DNA of 64,000 bases, from the NCBI GenBank assembly GCA_033063855.1, contig CP093831.1, positions 13,392,001-13,456,000 on the forward strand, read 5' to 3'. The notes under the pieces were generated by a model, which ran no database searches, had not been told where the DNA came from, and saw only the letters and a program-made list of their open reading frames with translations. Origin of the DNA: Smittia aterrima. Lineage: Eukaryota; Arthropoda; Insecta; Diptera; Chironomidae. The translations under genes were made by a program, and so were the position numbers. Positions 10,426-21,215 of the stretch are shown one piece after another. Numbering within the stretch: position 1 is the stretch's first letter; each line of letters begins with the position of its first letter.

Positions 10426-11568
10426 ATAATTTCAGTCACAGGATTTCAAAAAAACTTTACTAACGTTTTTAGCAAAATAGGTTATCATCCGAAGAATGAA
10501 ACATCTTATTATAATAGCTTTGTCCGTGGTCTGTCGACCGTGATTGAAATAACTATCGAACGCAATGAGCTAGTAAGTTTATTTTTTGACTAGTCGATAG
10601 AGAATAGAAATAGAAAAAGGGAACTTTTGAGGATTTTTGGCTAGCTCATCAGAATCAGGCCCACGGGCCCGAAACCTGGAATCTTCATTCAAAACGTCGA
10701 ATTTTGTTGTGATTCGATTTTCTCTTGAACGGAAGCAGCTTGCTGAACTTACACCGATAAATGAACTTGACAGCTCAAGTGGTTCGGGTCCACGGTGTCT
10801 GAGTCTGGTAACTTCGATATAATTTTTTAAGGATTTTTTTCGTAGAAAAAACCTTATTGTGGCCACTATGTCTGTCTGTCTATCTGTCCGTCTGTTTGAC
10901 TGTCAGCAAAAATCATAAGTTGCCATAAGTTGTCCGTCCGTCCGTCTGTTAAGTGGCCATAAGTTGCCATAAATTGACGGTCAGACAGACAAAAACTTAT
11001 GGCAACTTATGGCTCACAGACGGACGGACAGACAGACTAACGGACAGATTATATATAATATAATATATGATATAATATATTTTATTTATATTAGAAAGTG
11101 GCGGATAGTTTTAATAGTTGGGATATTTATGGATAGTTTGGATATTTGCGGATAGTAGTGATGGTTGTAATGGAACGTATGAAAATTTAATACCGAAAAG
11201 CGAAAAACGAAAAAATCCTTGTACCAGGTCACCTGTGACCGGTCTTCCGAATTTTTTTTTAACCTTTTCGATTTATTCAGTTTTGTGAACATTTCCGCTG
11301 ACACTTCTTCACAAGAAATGTTCAGCGTGATTAAACAAATCCTTGGATTCCAGAGCTGAACCAGAAATGAGTCCACCTTCGACCAATTGAAGCATTGAGA
11401 TCTTTACAAAAAATGTAGCTGGTCGAGATTAAGCAAACAATCCCAGAAAATCCAAGCTTCACACGTTGGATCCAATTTTGACCAGTTAACCCAGTAAAGT
11501 CTCACCACCTGTAAACAGTCCAACGGATGAAATGTAAGGTTTTTCGTTACGAACTGGAAAATGGAAAA
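10426..11568. repeat. composite repeat with tetranucleotide tracts
   Basis: An insertion-like block upstream of copy F. It contains a fragment of the small TIR family (about 11270-11568, ending AACGGATGAAA and GTTACGAACT). At 10870-11045 lie GTCT/GTCC tracts and their complement (GACGGACGGACAGACAGAC) in opposite orientation around repeated CATAAGTTGCC words, so the segment can fold on itself. The two overlapping frames at 10579-10866 appear to be translation artefacts of a short internal duplication. Confidence 0.45.
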
Positions 11569-11828
11569 TAAAAATAAAACTTTGAGTTCTTGAGTCAGTT
11601 GATTAGTCTATCAAATTGATTAGTCTATCAACTGAATGTTTTTATTTCTGATGATGAAATTTTTGCAATAAAATTGACTGAGCCTATGAATTCGTATTCG
11701 GGAGTGCAAGCTGTTATTAATAATAACTTATTATCACTTTGTAATCACCTCTAGATAAGATCGTGGGCACTGATATGGTATTAAAACTGGCATTCGTAAC
11801 TTTGAGAAACTGAAAAAATTTAGGATTG

Positions 11829-12334
11829 TGTATCGCGGGACTGTAAAGCGCGATTTCTTGTATAATTTTCGATAGACTGGTGGCTTGGAGGTGGTGCAGT
11901 CGAGATAGTCTTTTTCTTATTTAACTTTCAAAACAAAGATTCTCTTTCCAATTTAGAACAATCTTTATTAACTCTGAAGCCGTGATGCCGGTAAATAACG
12001 CCTAAAATTATATCTCAATTGAGTTAAATGAAATTAACAATTTTCATTTAACATTTACCTTGCCGAAAATAGGAACAATCAATTATCGGACGCAAGGCGA
12101 GATTACTAGATCACCAAACTATCAACTATAATATAAATTCAATTAGGAAACTTTCAATCGTTAACTTATCATTAAATTACCAGTTATATCAAAGCAAATT
12201 CAATTTTTCAATATTTAAACAAAATAAAGCATTTCTCAATCAATAACAAACGTTTCTCTTCGAAGCGACAACAATGCTTCTCAACTCGCGCTCTCGAACA
12301 CAAAATGTTCGTTAAATCATTTTTGGCCTAAACA
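11829..12334 (-). repeat. 3' LTR of the BEL/Pao element
   Basis: 506 bases, TGTATCGC...CTAAACA on the plus strand, paired with 15007-15511. The stop codon of the gag-protease frame (12328-12330) lies inside this LTR. Confidence 0.88.
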
Positions 12335-14970
12335 CCCTCCCGGGCTTCCAAGGGCAATTCTTTCTCGAACGGCAGACAACTGAGATAGCGTTCTCTCAGT
12401 GTCTCAGGATCCTCTTGTTTGATTGTAACTCTCGAAGTCAACCAGTCAGTCATAGAACAAAGTGAACGATCTTTCATCTCGAGCGCTAATCGTCGTGCCC
12501 AAACTTCCGTCGAATTCTCAACTCCTTTGATGTGTCTCCAAACAAATCGATGAGTGAGTTCTTGAGCAATCTCGTGATCGGATGCGTGTAACTCAATAGT
12601 TGCGTGATTGTCAACAGAACAATGACGATTGAGTCTGGTAGCATTCAACTCCAATTTCTTTCGAAAAGCATTCCATTCAAGTTGAAGCTCTTCGGATCGT
12701 TCTTCATTCAATACAAGATTCTTCAGACCATTAGCAGCATCTGATTGTTCAACAACAGAAGCTGGCAAATCAGGTAGCATCTCAGGATTGTTGGATGAGA
12801 GCTTGCACAAAGGCATTGAAGCGGTTGCTTCTTTCTTTCTAAACGTGACGGGTTTCAATTTCTTACGAGATCTCTCTTCAGTCGAGAGCGTAGCGAAACT
12901 GCGATCAACTTTACTCGCAGCACCTAAACGATTCAACTTATCATCGATGTTATCAGCTAAGTCTCTCGTCGATACACCGAAAGTACACACGAACGATTGT
13001 TGGGGAGGAGATTTAAATGGAACTTCTCCACCGACGATCCATCCGAACTTGGTTTCTAACATTCGTGGACCAGACGATAATCTTTCGTTGCCACTCAGCA
13101 AGGAATCCATAAAAACAGTGTTGTTCAATAACAAATCAATTTCAAGAGATTGATCGAACTGTGGATCGGCCAGAAACCGTCCAGCAGGAATGCGGAGCGC
13201 CTGCACGTCAACATCACGAGAGGGCAAAACTCCAGTCACTTCCTTCATCACCGAAAAGTTCAACAATAACTCAAACGGTCCATAACGAGATTCGATCTTA
13301 GCTTGAGCTTGATGACGAATCGTTGTTCGCTTACCATTCAACCCAACAATTGGTTGACAGCAATCAGTCAATTTCAACTTCAAGCGCTGAGCACAAGCGC
13401 TTGTCATAATGTGGCTGTCGCTTCCAGAATCGAGGAGAGCACGGCACACTTGTAATCTTCCGTCAGCATCTTTCACAAGAACAGAGATCGTTGACAAGAG
13501 CGTTTGCCTTTTCGATATCGTGAACACGTTTGATGAGACTCCAGTAAAACCGTTAGAACTAACATCGGGACGACGTGCCATCTGATAAGGCGTGAATGTC
13601 GGAAAGTTCGCATTCAGGTTCGTTGAACTTCCATTCAGATTCGTTGAACTTCCATTCAGATTCGTTGAACTTCCATTCAGATTCGTTGAACTTCCATTCA
13701 GATTCGTTGAACTTCGAGCAGAATTTTCAGCAATCATCGATTGAACTTTGTCAGCAGCTCGCTCGTAGTGCAGCAATCCACTATGCTTTCCAGAACAGCG
13801 TTTACACCTAAGCTGAGTCATCTTACAAGCTAATGATGTATGACCTTCTTGCAAACAGATGAAACACAAGCGATGGGACTTAACAATATTCCATCTTTCT
13901 TCTTGCTCCGAAGCTTTGAACTTTTCACATTTCCAAAGTAAATGAGAACCTGAGCACAACACACAAGTTGTCGCATCATCGTCTTCAGAGGAATTGACAG
14001 TCAACGTTCGTTTCACTGTTTTCAACTCTACAGGTTTCTCAGCTTTCTGGGAGGTCGTCAGATCTTGACAACTTCGCCACAGAACTCGCAAATATTCGGT
14101 GAGGACCTTGAGCGATGGGAAATCTTCGTTGTTGTATTTCCTCCACTCACGAACTACCTCGTCATCCAATCGAAGCATCAACAGATGAACAATCATAACG
14201 TTAGCCAAACTGAGAGCTTCACCATCGAGAACCAAACCTTGTTGCGCCAATGCGCTCAAATTCGATGTGAAACTATCCAAAACTCGTAACAACTCACTAG
14301 CGGTGTACGAAGACATCTTCTTCGTTACCAAGATCGCATTCAGATGATGCGCAACAAGACGACGCTTATCATTGTAGCGATCGCAAACTGCTTTCCATGC
14401 AGCTCCATAACACTCTTCAGACATTGCAAAGTTGTCAAGAACATTTGGTTCACCAGCTGGAATCTTAAATGTTGACTCAAGATAAGAGAACTTCAACATG
14501 TCGCTGAAATCTTCGTTGTTATGAATGAGCGACGTGAACATGTCTCGATATTTGGGCCATTTCTCGTATGATCCATCAAATTTTGGGATTTCCAACTTTG
14601 GTGCCTTGAGCGTATGGGATCGACTAAGTCGAGACTCATTAAACTCTGGTCTATCAATTGTCACGGGTGCAGGAACGACTGGTGTCTTAGCCGTAATTGC
14701 CATTTCCAAAGAATTGATCAAAGCAAAATATCGATTTTCAACCAACTCATGTTCAGAGTCGGGCACTCTTGCAGCATCGATCTGATGCAAAAGCTTTTCC
14801 ATATCATCAGCAATAGGAAAAACCTTCTTGTATCGATTTTTCAGTATTCCAAGTGTTTTTCCATCGTCAGGAGTATCCGACAAAAACTTTTCTGTCCTTG
14901 CAAGACGTCTGTCCAATGCAAGGTATTTTAAATAAGCTATCTCAGCTGCTGTGGCTGTTTCATCTCCCAT
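12328..14970 (-). CDS. BEL/Pao gag-protease polyprotein with pol remnants
   Basis: The open frame starts at ATG 14970 (MGDETATAAE); the frame is open a little further upstream but without an ATG. The protein has about 880 residues. In order: a Gag matrix/capsid region (KLEIPKFDGSYEKWPKYRDM near residue 125); three zinc knuckles (CVLC..H..C, CFIC..GH..C, CKRC..KH..H); a run of five 7-residue repeats NLNGSST (21-base units, 13619 to about 13715); and an aspartic protease with the LLDSGSDSHIM active site. After the protease the frame passes into short stretches that look like the edges of BEL/Pao pol (EWNAFRKKLEL, IELHASD, WRHIKGVENS..WARR, DWL), as if the catalytic core had been removed by deletions that kept the frame. 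Gag packages element RNA in the cytoplasm. Confidence 0.85.
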   Translation of the reverse strand: MGDETATAAEIAYLKYLALDRRLARTEKFLSDTPDDGKTLGILKNRYKKVFPIADDMEKLLHQIDAARVPDSEHELVENRYFALINSLEMAITAKTPVVPAPVTIDRPEFNESRLSRSHTLKAPKLEIPKFDGSYEKWPKYRDMFTSLIHNNEDFSDMLKFSYLESTFKIPAGEPNVLDNFAMSEECYGAAWKAVCDRYNDKRRLVAHHLNAILVTKKMSSYTASELLRVLDSFTSNLSALAQQGLVLDGEALSLANVMIVHLLMLRLDDEVVREWRKYNNEDFPSLKVLTEYLRVLWRSCQDLTTSQKAEKPVELKTVKRTLTVNSSEDDDATTCVLCSGSHLLWKCEKFKASEQEERWNIVKSHRLCFICLQEGHTSLACKMTQLRCKRCSGKHSGLLHYERAADKVQSMIAENSARSSTNLNGSSTNLNGSSTNLNGSSTNLNGSSTNLNANFPTFTPYQMARRPDVSSNGFTGVSSNVFTISKRQTLLSTISVLVKDADGRLQVCRALLDSGSDSHIMTSACAQRLKLKLTDCCQPIVGLNGKRTTIRHQAQAKIESRYGPFELLLNFSVMKEVTGVLPSRDVDVQALRIPAGRFLADPQFDQSLEIDLLLNNTVFMDSLLSGNERLSSGPRMLETKFGWIVGGEVPFKSPPQQSFVCTFGVSTRDLADNIDDKLNRLGAASKVDRSFATLSTEERSRKKLKPVTFRKKEATASMPLCKLSSNNPEMLPDLPASVVEQSDAANGLKNLVLNEERSEELQLEWNAFRKKLELNATRLNRHCSVDNHATIELHASDHEIAQELTHRFVWRHIKGVENSTEVWARRLALEMKDRSLCSMTDWLTSRVTIKQEDPETLRERYLSCLPFEKELPLEAREGV

Positions 14971-15006
14971 CTCCAAGGCCTTTCTCCGGTTCGTCAAGGA
15001 CCAAAC

Positions 15007-15511
15007 TGTATCGCGGGACTGTAAAGCGCGATTTCTTGAATATTTTCGATAGACTGGTGGCTTGGAGGTGGTGCAGTCGAGATAGTCTTTTTCTTATTCA
15101 ACTTTCAAAACAAAGATTCTCTTTCCAATTTAGAACAATCTTTATTAACTCTGAAGCCGTGATGCCGGTAAATAACGCCTAAAATTATATTTCAATTGAG
15201 TTAAATGAAATTAACATTTTTCATTTAACATTTACCTTGCCGAAAATAGGAACAATCAATTATCGGACGCAAGGCGAGATTACTAGATCACCAAACTATC
15301 AACTATAATATAAATTCAATTAGGAAACTTTCAATCGTTAACTTATCATTAAATTACCAGTTATATCAAAGCAAATTCAATTTTTCAATATTTAAACGAA
15401 ATAAAGCATTTCTCAATTAACAACAAACGTTTCTCTTCGAAGTGACAACAATGCGTCTCAACTCGCGATCTTAAACACAAAATGTTCGTTAAATCATTTT
15501 TGGCCTAAACA
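15007..15511 (-). repeat. 5' LTR of the BEL/Pao element
   Basis: 505 bases, partner of 11829-12334; on the minus strand it is the promoter-bearing LTR and is followed by the primer-site-like sequence. Confidence 0.88.
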
Positions 15512-15837
15512 GATTGAAAGTTATTATTTGAGATTTTTTCAAAATCAAATGAATTCACAGAATACATTTATGTATCATCAATCTTTTAGATCATCCTGTT
15601 TTCGGAGGTTATATTGTAGCATAACCAACTACTTCACCCACTCATGTTGCATATCGATTGTAAAATTTCATGGAAAACCAACTCTAAAACTCAAGTAAAA
15701 TTTAAAATAAACTAAAGGATGATTTTTATCTATAAACTAGCGTTATCCATTAAACTCAAAGTCACAAATTAAATAATTTTAGTCACAGGATTTTGGAAAA
15801 ATGAAAATAAAACTTTAAGTTTTTGAGTCACTCCAAT

Positions 15838-16519
15838 TTAACCAGGATTGGTCTGACAACCGAACGAATTTATTTCAGATGATAAAATTTTTGCAATAAA
15901 TTTTACTGAGCCTATGAATTCACCTTCAGGAGTGCGAGCTGTTACTATCACTTTGTAATCACCTTTGGGTAATATCATGGGCACTGATTTGGTTTCAACA
16001 CTGGTATTCGTGACGTTTAGAAACTGAATTTTTTTTGTATTAAATTGGAGATTTTTAAAAAAATTAAATAAACTTACCGTGTAAGGACATTTATGGACCA
16101 AACCAGGAGCCGAATCGTTGACAGCTTGATAAATTACCTAGCAGTTTGTTGCTGAAGTCCTGGTGGTCGATAAATTGGCAAATTTCAACAAGAGGACTAG
16201 TCAAAATTTCACGATAAATTGTTCCATATTTGAAGAACGCAGCTCCTTCCATCTATATCTCGAAATAACAATAATCAAACTTCAATAAATGATAGCTTAG
16301 GATACTAACGAATATTTTGTAGAGTGGTTTTTTGGCGAATCCAATTACATTTATTCCTGAGAATGATCGATTGTACGACTTTGCATAACAAGTTGCGTTG
16401 TGAACGTATTTCTCCGAATAGTTGCATTGAACGGCAGCGATGTAAACTGTCATGAAGTCCTTAGAGCAATAATTTGATGTCAGCAAAATGAAAAACGGAA
16501 GAACTTTCAGAACGATCAT
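15838..16519 (-). pseudogene. DUF1091 copy H, frameshift in exon 2
   Basis: Exon 1 (16310-16519) is intact and preceded by an alternative in-frame ATG at 16534. Exon 3 (15838-16023) is open and six residues longer than in other copies because the usual TGA is changed to TGT. Exon 2 (16078-16252) is 175 instead of 177 bases: two bases are lost near LLA.VYQ, shifting the frame before the conserved HKCPYT. Intron 1 is 57 bases and could be read through without a stop. Confidence 0.7.
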
Positions 16520-16975
16520 CGCGAAATGAAGCAAACTAAACTATTCTGAATGCAAGCAAATTCTGAATACAATTAACATTATATAGCCACACCTTAGGAG
16601 ACGGATGATGATAGTTAGCGTTAAACAATCGCAGCGGAACGATACATTCGAGTCGATTTTTTTTAAAATAAGGTTCAATTGGTTGTAGCAATTTTTTCAT
16701 GTGTTTATCTGCAGAAGTTGAAGAAAAGCTTTTTTTGTGAGTTTTATTATTTTAGTGAATAAATATTTTCAAGGTTCCAAAGTTTCTTTTAAACTTTATT
16801 GAGTTTCTTTACAAGAAATTAATATTTTCATTAAATTCTAAAACCAAAGTCACCTTCAGGAGTGCGATCAGTTATAATCAAATTGTAATCACCTTTGGGT
16901 AAGAATCTTACCGTAAGATCGTTGGCTCAAAATTTAAAATAAAACTTTAAGTTCTTGAGTCAGCTGATTGGTCTA

Positions 16976-17648
16976 TCAACCGAATGAATTTATTTCAGAT
17001 GATGAAATTTTTGTAACAAAATGTACTGATCCTATGAATTCACCTTCGGGAGTACGAAGTGTCAACGTCAATTTGTAATCACCTCTCGGTAAAACCGTGG
17101 GCACAGATTTGGTTTTAACACTGGCATTCGTAACGTTGAGAAACTGAAAACATTTAGGATTGGAGATTATTATTCGAGATTCTTCAAAAATCTAATAAAC
17201 TCACCGTGTAAGGACAGTTATGGAACAAACCGGGAACCGTTTCTTCGAAAACACGATAAAATGATGAAAACAATATGTTGCTGAAGTCCTGCTTGTCGAT
17301 AAATTGACAAATTTCAACAGAAGGAATAGACACAATTTCACGATAAATTGTTCCATATTTGAAGAACGCAACTCCTCCCAACTATCTCTCGAAATAACGA
17401 TAATCAAACTTCAATAAATGATAGCTTAGGATACTAACCAATATTTTGTAGAGTGGTTTTTTGGCGAATCCAATTACATTTATTCCTGAGAATGATCGAT
17501 TGTACGACTTTGCATAACAAGTTGCGTTGTGAACGTATTTCTCCGAATAGTTGCATCAAACGGAAGCAACGTTAATTGACATGAAGTCCTTAGAGCAATA
17601 ATTTGCTGTCAGTAAAATGAAAATTGGAAGAACTTTTAGAGCTATCAT
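16976..17648 (-). pseudogene. DUF1091 copy I, single nonsense codon
   Basis: All three exons have full length and good splice sites (17439-17648, 17205-17381, 16976-17143). The only defect seen is TGA at 17556-17558 in exon 1, at the residue before CNYSE (CAA or CGA in other copies). Copy J has the same stop. A last-exon scrap follows at about 16851-16926. It is either a young pseudogene or, less likely, a readthrough gene. Confidence 0.7.
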
Positions 17649-18439
17649 CGTGAATAAAGTTTCATGGAAAACTAACTTCAAAATTCAAATAAAATTTAAA
17701 AGAACTTTGAGGAAGGTTATAAGCGATAATAATCGCAGCGGAACGACATTTTCGAGTCGAAAATAAAAAATATTTTTTAAAATCAAATTCAACTGATAGT
17801 ATCAATTTTTTTTAATGTTTATATGCAAAGGTTGAAGACATCAAAAAACCTCTCTTAACCATTTTTTTGCCCATAAGTTAACTTAATACGATAGCCATTA
17901 AGTTCGAAGATTCAGATCATGTAATTTCAGCAATTATAATTACGCGCTTGCGAAATGACATTCAGGAATATAATAAAAATTAAATTTAGCTAGAGGATGA
18001 TGATAGTTAGTGATAAACATGCGCCGATAATGTTTCCGGAAAAGTTAATATAAGAATTATAATATTTCATCGATTGATGCAGAAGAACTAATTTTTTTTT
18101 TTCTACAAATCAGTTTTGCTTATATATTATTTTAGTGTTCCAAAGTTTCTTTCAAACTTTATTGCCAAGAAATTAATTTTTTCAATAAATTCTTTTATTT
18201 TATTAAATTAAATTGAATTATATTATTTTGCCCAAAGACACAATAGTTAAAAAGAGCTTGGCTCTTATTGGGTTTATAAAACTACAGAAATAAATAAACA
18301 AACAAACATTTTCTAGAACCAATAAAGTCACCTTTAGAAGTGCGATCAGTTATAATCAAATTGTAATCACCTTTGGGTAAAATTGTTTGCTCAAAATTAA
18401 AAATAAAATATTAAGTTCTTGAGTCATGTGATTGGTCTA

Positions 18440-19115
18440 TCAACCGAATGTATTTATTTCAGATGATAAAATTTTTCCAATAAAAGTTACTGAGCCTATG
18501 ACTTCACCTTCAGGAGTGCGACCTGTCATTATCACTTTGTAATCACCTCTGGGTAAGATCGTGGGCACTGATATTGGCTTTAACACTGATATTCGTAACG
18601 TTTAGAAACTGAAAAAATTTAATTTAATTATAGATTCTTTAAAATTTAAATTAACTCACAGTATAAGGACATTTATGGATCAAACCGGGAGCCGAATCGT
18701 TGAAAACTTGATAAACTACCTCTAGCAGTTTGTTGGTGAAGTCCGGGTTGTTAATAAATTGGCAAATTTCAATAGAAGGACCAGTCAAAATTTCACGATA
18801 AATTGTCCCATATTTGAAGAACCCAACTCCTTGTACCTACAACTCCTTGTATTTCTCGAAACAACGATAATCAAACTTCAATTAATGATTGTTTAGGATA
18901 CTAACGAATATTTTGTAGACAGGTTTTTTAGCGAATCCGATTATATTTATTCCTGAGAATGATCGATTGTACGTTTTTGCATAACAAGTTGCGTTGTGAA
19001 TGTATTTCTCAGAATAGTTGCATCAAACGGAAGCAACGTAAACTGTCATGAAGTCCTTGAAGCAATAATTTGTTGCCAGCAAAATGAAAAACGGAAAAAC
19101 TTTTAGAGCGATCAT
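18440..19115 (-). pseudogene. DUF1091 copy J, nonsense and frameshift
   Basis: Exon 1 (18906-19115) carries the same TGA (19023-19025) as copy I. Exon 2 begins in a small duplication of the CTCCTTGTA stretch (18827-18855). Exon 3 (18440-18608) is 169 bases because of one added base in AATATCAGTG, giving early termination. A last-exon scrap lies at about 18325-18395. Confidence 0.75.
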
Positions 19116-19277
19116 CGCGGATAAAGTTTTATGGAAAACTAACTCTAAAACTCAACTAACATTTAAAATAAGCGAGAAGATGATTGTTAGCGATAAACTG
19201 GCGTTATCCGTTGAGTTGATAGTCACAATTTGAATAGTTTTAGTCACATGATTTCACAAGAACTTTACTCACGTTTT

Positions 19278-19545
19278 TAGCAAAATCGTTTTCATCCTTA
19301 AATCACAGAGCTCGACCAGATATGAGTCCACATTCGACCAATGCCAAGTAAAACTTCTTTCCTTTTGGAAATAGAGCATTAAGATGTTTACAAAAAATGT
19401 TTAGCTAGTCGAGACTTAGCAAACAATCCCAGAAAATCAAACCTTCACACGTTGGATCCAGTTTTGACCAGTTAACCCAGTAAAGTCTCACCCCTCTGTA
19501 ACCAGTCCAACGGATGAAAAACCTTACAGTAAGTTCGTTACGATA
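19278..19545. mobile_element. small TIR element, copy 4
   Basis: Runs from about TTTTCATCC to AACGGATGAAAAACCTTAC and the GTTCGTTACGA palindrome, sharing the GACCAGTTAACCCAGTAAAGTCTCACC stretch with the copies near 7050 and 11490 and upstream context with the block at 10426. Confidence 0.5.
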
Positions 19546-20336
19546 ATTATGTGAAAAATGGAAAATAAAAATAAAACTTTGATTAGTCTATCAACCAAGT
19601 ATATTTATTTCAGATGATGAAATTTTTGTAACAAAATGTAGTGACAATATAAATTCACCTTCGAAGTGTCAACGTCAATTTGTAATCACCTCTCGGTAAA
19701 ATCACGGGCACTGATTTGGTTTTAACACTGGCATTCGTAACGTTGAGAAACTGAAAACATTTAGGATTGGAGATTATTAGAGCGTTCTATGTATCACCGA
19801 CATATAATGTATCATCGACATATTTGGAAGGGTTCTACAATTTTCTGAAAATATATTGAATTAGTTTGAAAACTTTCAACTTTGTATTTTTTTCCTGGTA
19901 AACTGATAGTTCTTCTAACCAAATTGATAAACCGAATTTCATAAATGGTTTCACGGAAGTCAGAATGAATTTTCAAAATTAGACTTTTGTTTTCCGCAGC
20001 AAAAGAAGAAAAAAACAGTGTTTTTCCGTCACGGTTTTTTCATTGTGAGAGAACAATGAAGTAACAACTTTGATATAATTTGATTCCTTATTTATCAGAG
20101 AACGTTGTCATGACTTTTATTTTGCAACTTTATAAAGTTAATTAGCACTTATAATGATTTCAAGCTCATCGCCATAAAAAAATGTTTCATCGACATACTT
20201 TTGAAACAAGAAAGAGTCGGTTACGAAAAAAACTTGGCAAAACTTAGCAAAACCGAGCAAGTCAGTAAACAAAGCAAAAGTAAATCGAAATATTAAAAAC
20301 AAATCAAGTTTAAAGCTTGAAAATGGATTGTTAGGA

Positions 20337-20511
20337 ATGCGTGATGGAAGAAGTCTCATCCGAGATGTCTATCGAAGAATTAAAAGTGAATCCAGGTAAG
20401 AACTTCAAAACAAAAAACATTTAATCCAAAAACTTTTATTTCAGATCCAGTCCCATGAAGACAGCTAAGAACAGGAAACGAGAAGCCGACACTTCGAACG
20501 ATGGATTTTAA
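20337..20511 (+). CDS. candidate spliced small basic protein inside the TIR element
   Basis: Exons 20337-20395 and 20445-20511, joined by a 49-base intron (GTAAGA donor; pyrimidine-rich TTTTATTTCAG acceptor), give a 41-residue basic peptide (MRDGRSLIRDVYRRIKSES then KTAKNRKREADTSNDGF). The same frame stays open upstream to about 20209 without an ATG, so a longer product with an unseen 5' exon is possible. AATAAA at 20574-20579 follows the stop. I do not recognise the family; it may be the tail of a lost transposase or an accessory protein. Confidence 0.35.
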
Positions 20512-20599
20512 CCAGCAAAAGCATCGATTTAGTCATTTTCAACCTGTTAGCCATCAAAATCCGCTGAAAATTGAATAAAAAGTCATTGGAAACATTTAA

Positions 20600-21215
20600 T
20601 TTCAAACCAAAATCTTTTTATTCGCCAATTTAAAAACATAAAAACATCATCTTGGTTATTTTACAGCTCTTCAAACTGAAACCTATAAAAGAAAGACATA
20701 AAATACATTAGTAAAGTCAGTTGAACAGATCAAATCGCTAAAGTTAAGAAAAAATTGAGCAGCGGTCTTAGGCACAGACAGTTCTCAAATTACTAAGCCA
20801 GCTGATGATTTCTTCACTTTTCTTTTTATTTCACTCACTATACTTACTTCTCGTAGTCCCATGATGCTGCTAAAGATGATTCAATGTCCTTCCGATGATG
20901 TTCTGCTCGCTAAGACTTCAACATTTCTTTGCTCGTCCTCTCCGCCTAAAAACAAACAAAAATTAGTAACCAAACCTCAATAAGAAGATGAAACTTACCT
21001 AATATTGCTTCCTTCTGCTAAAACTGTCGCTCCGGTGTCCTTTCCGATGTTATTTCGCTTGCTGAAACCCCAAATGTTGATTCTCCTTCAACACCTGAAA
21101 AGAAATAAAAAAATTAGCTAAAAAACTCAGACGGAAGATGTGACTTACCATTCTTTGAACTCTGCTGGTGTCGCTGCTTCTTTTAATCATCTTTTTGTAG
21201 CTTCCCGGCACTCAC
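20600..21215 (-). other. candidate spliced transcript opposite the small gene
   Basis: On the minus strand there are two well-formed introns: donor GTAAGTC at 21147 with acceptor TTTTCAG before 21094, and donor GTAAGTTT at 20998 with acceptor TTTTTAG before 20945. They leave an internal exon of 96 bases (20999-21094). AATAAA lies at 20617-20622. Reading frames are short and end soon, so it may be non-coding or decayed. The repeated layout of the introns suggests a local duplication. Confidence 0.3.

Larger units (their letters stand above)
11829..15511 (-). mobile_element. BEL/Pao LTR retrotransposon, pol-deleted
   Basis: Two LTRs of about 505 bases (11829-12334 and 15007-15511) begin TGT and end ACA, and are flanked by the 5-base target duplication GATTG (11824-11828, 15512-15516). 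They differ at about a dozen visible positions, so the insertion is moderately young. The element reads on the minus strand: a primer-site-like TTTGGTCCTTGACG lies one base inside the 5' LTR, and a purine run GGGAGGGTG just before the 3' LTR. The internal region is only about 2.67 kb, taken up by one gag-protease frame; reverse transcriptase, most of RNase H and integrase are missing, so it would need enzymes from a relative to move. Confidence 0.88.
11628..15620 (-). pseudogene. DUF1091 copy G, broken by an LTR element
   Basis: Exon 3 (11628-11809) is 182 instead of 168 bases, with a duplicated TAATAA-rich stretch that introduces stops. Just upstream (11824-15516) the copy is interrupted by a BEL/Pao element with its target duplication, in what was intron 2. 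Beyond that, only a decayed scrap of exon 2 remains (about 15555-15620); exon 1 is gone. Confidence 0.75.

Noticed and set aside
10579..10866. Overlapping frames on both strands with SSSxSGPR words
   Set aside because: Produced by a short imperfect duplication in a composite repeat; neither frame has gene-like context.
14971..14997. Start of the gag frame at 14997
   Set aside because: The codon there is TTG; the first ATG is at 14970.
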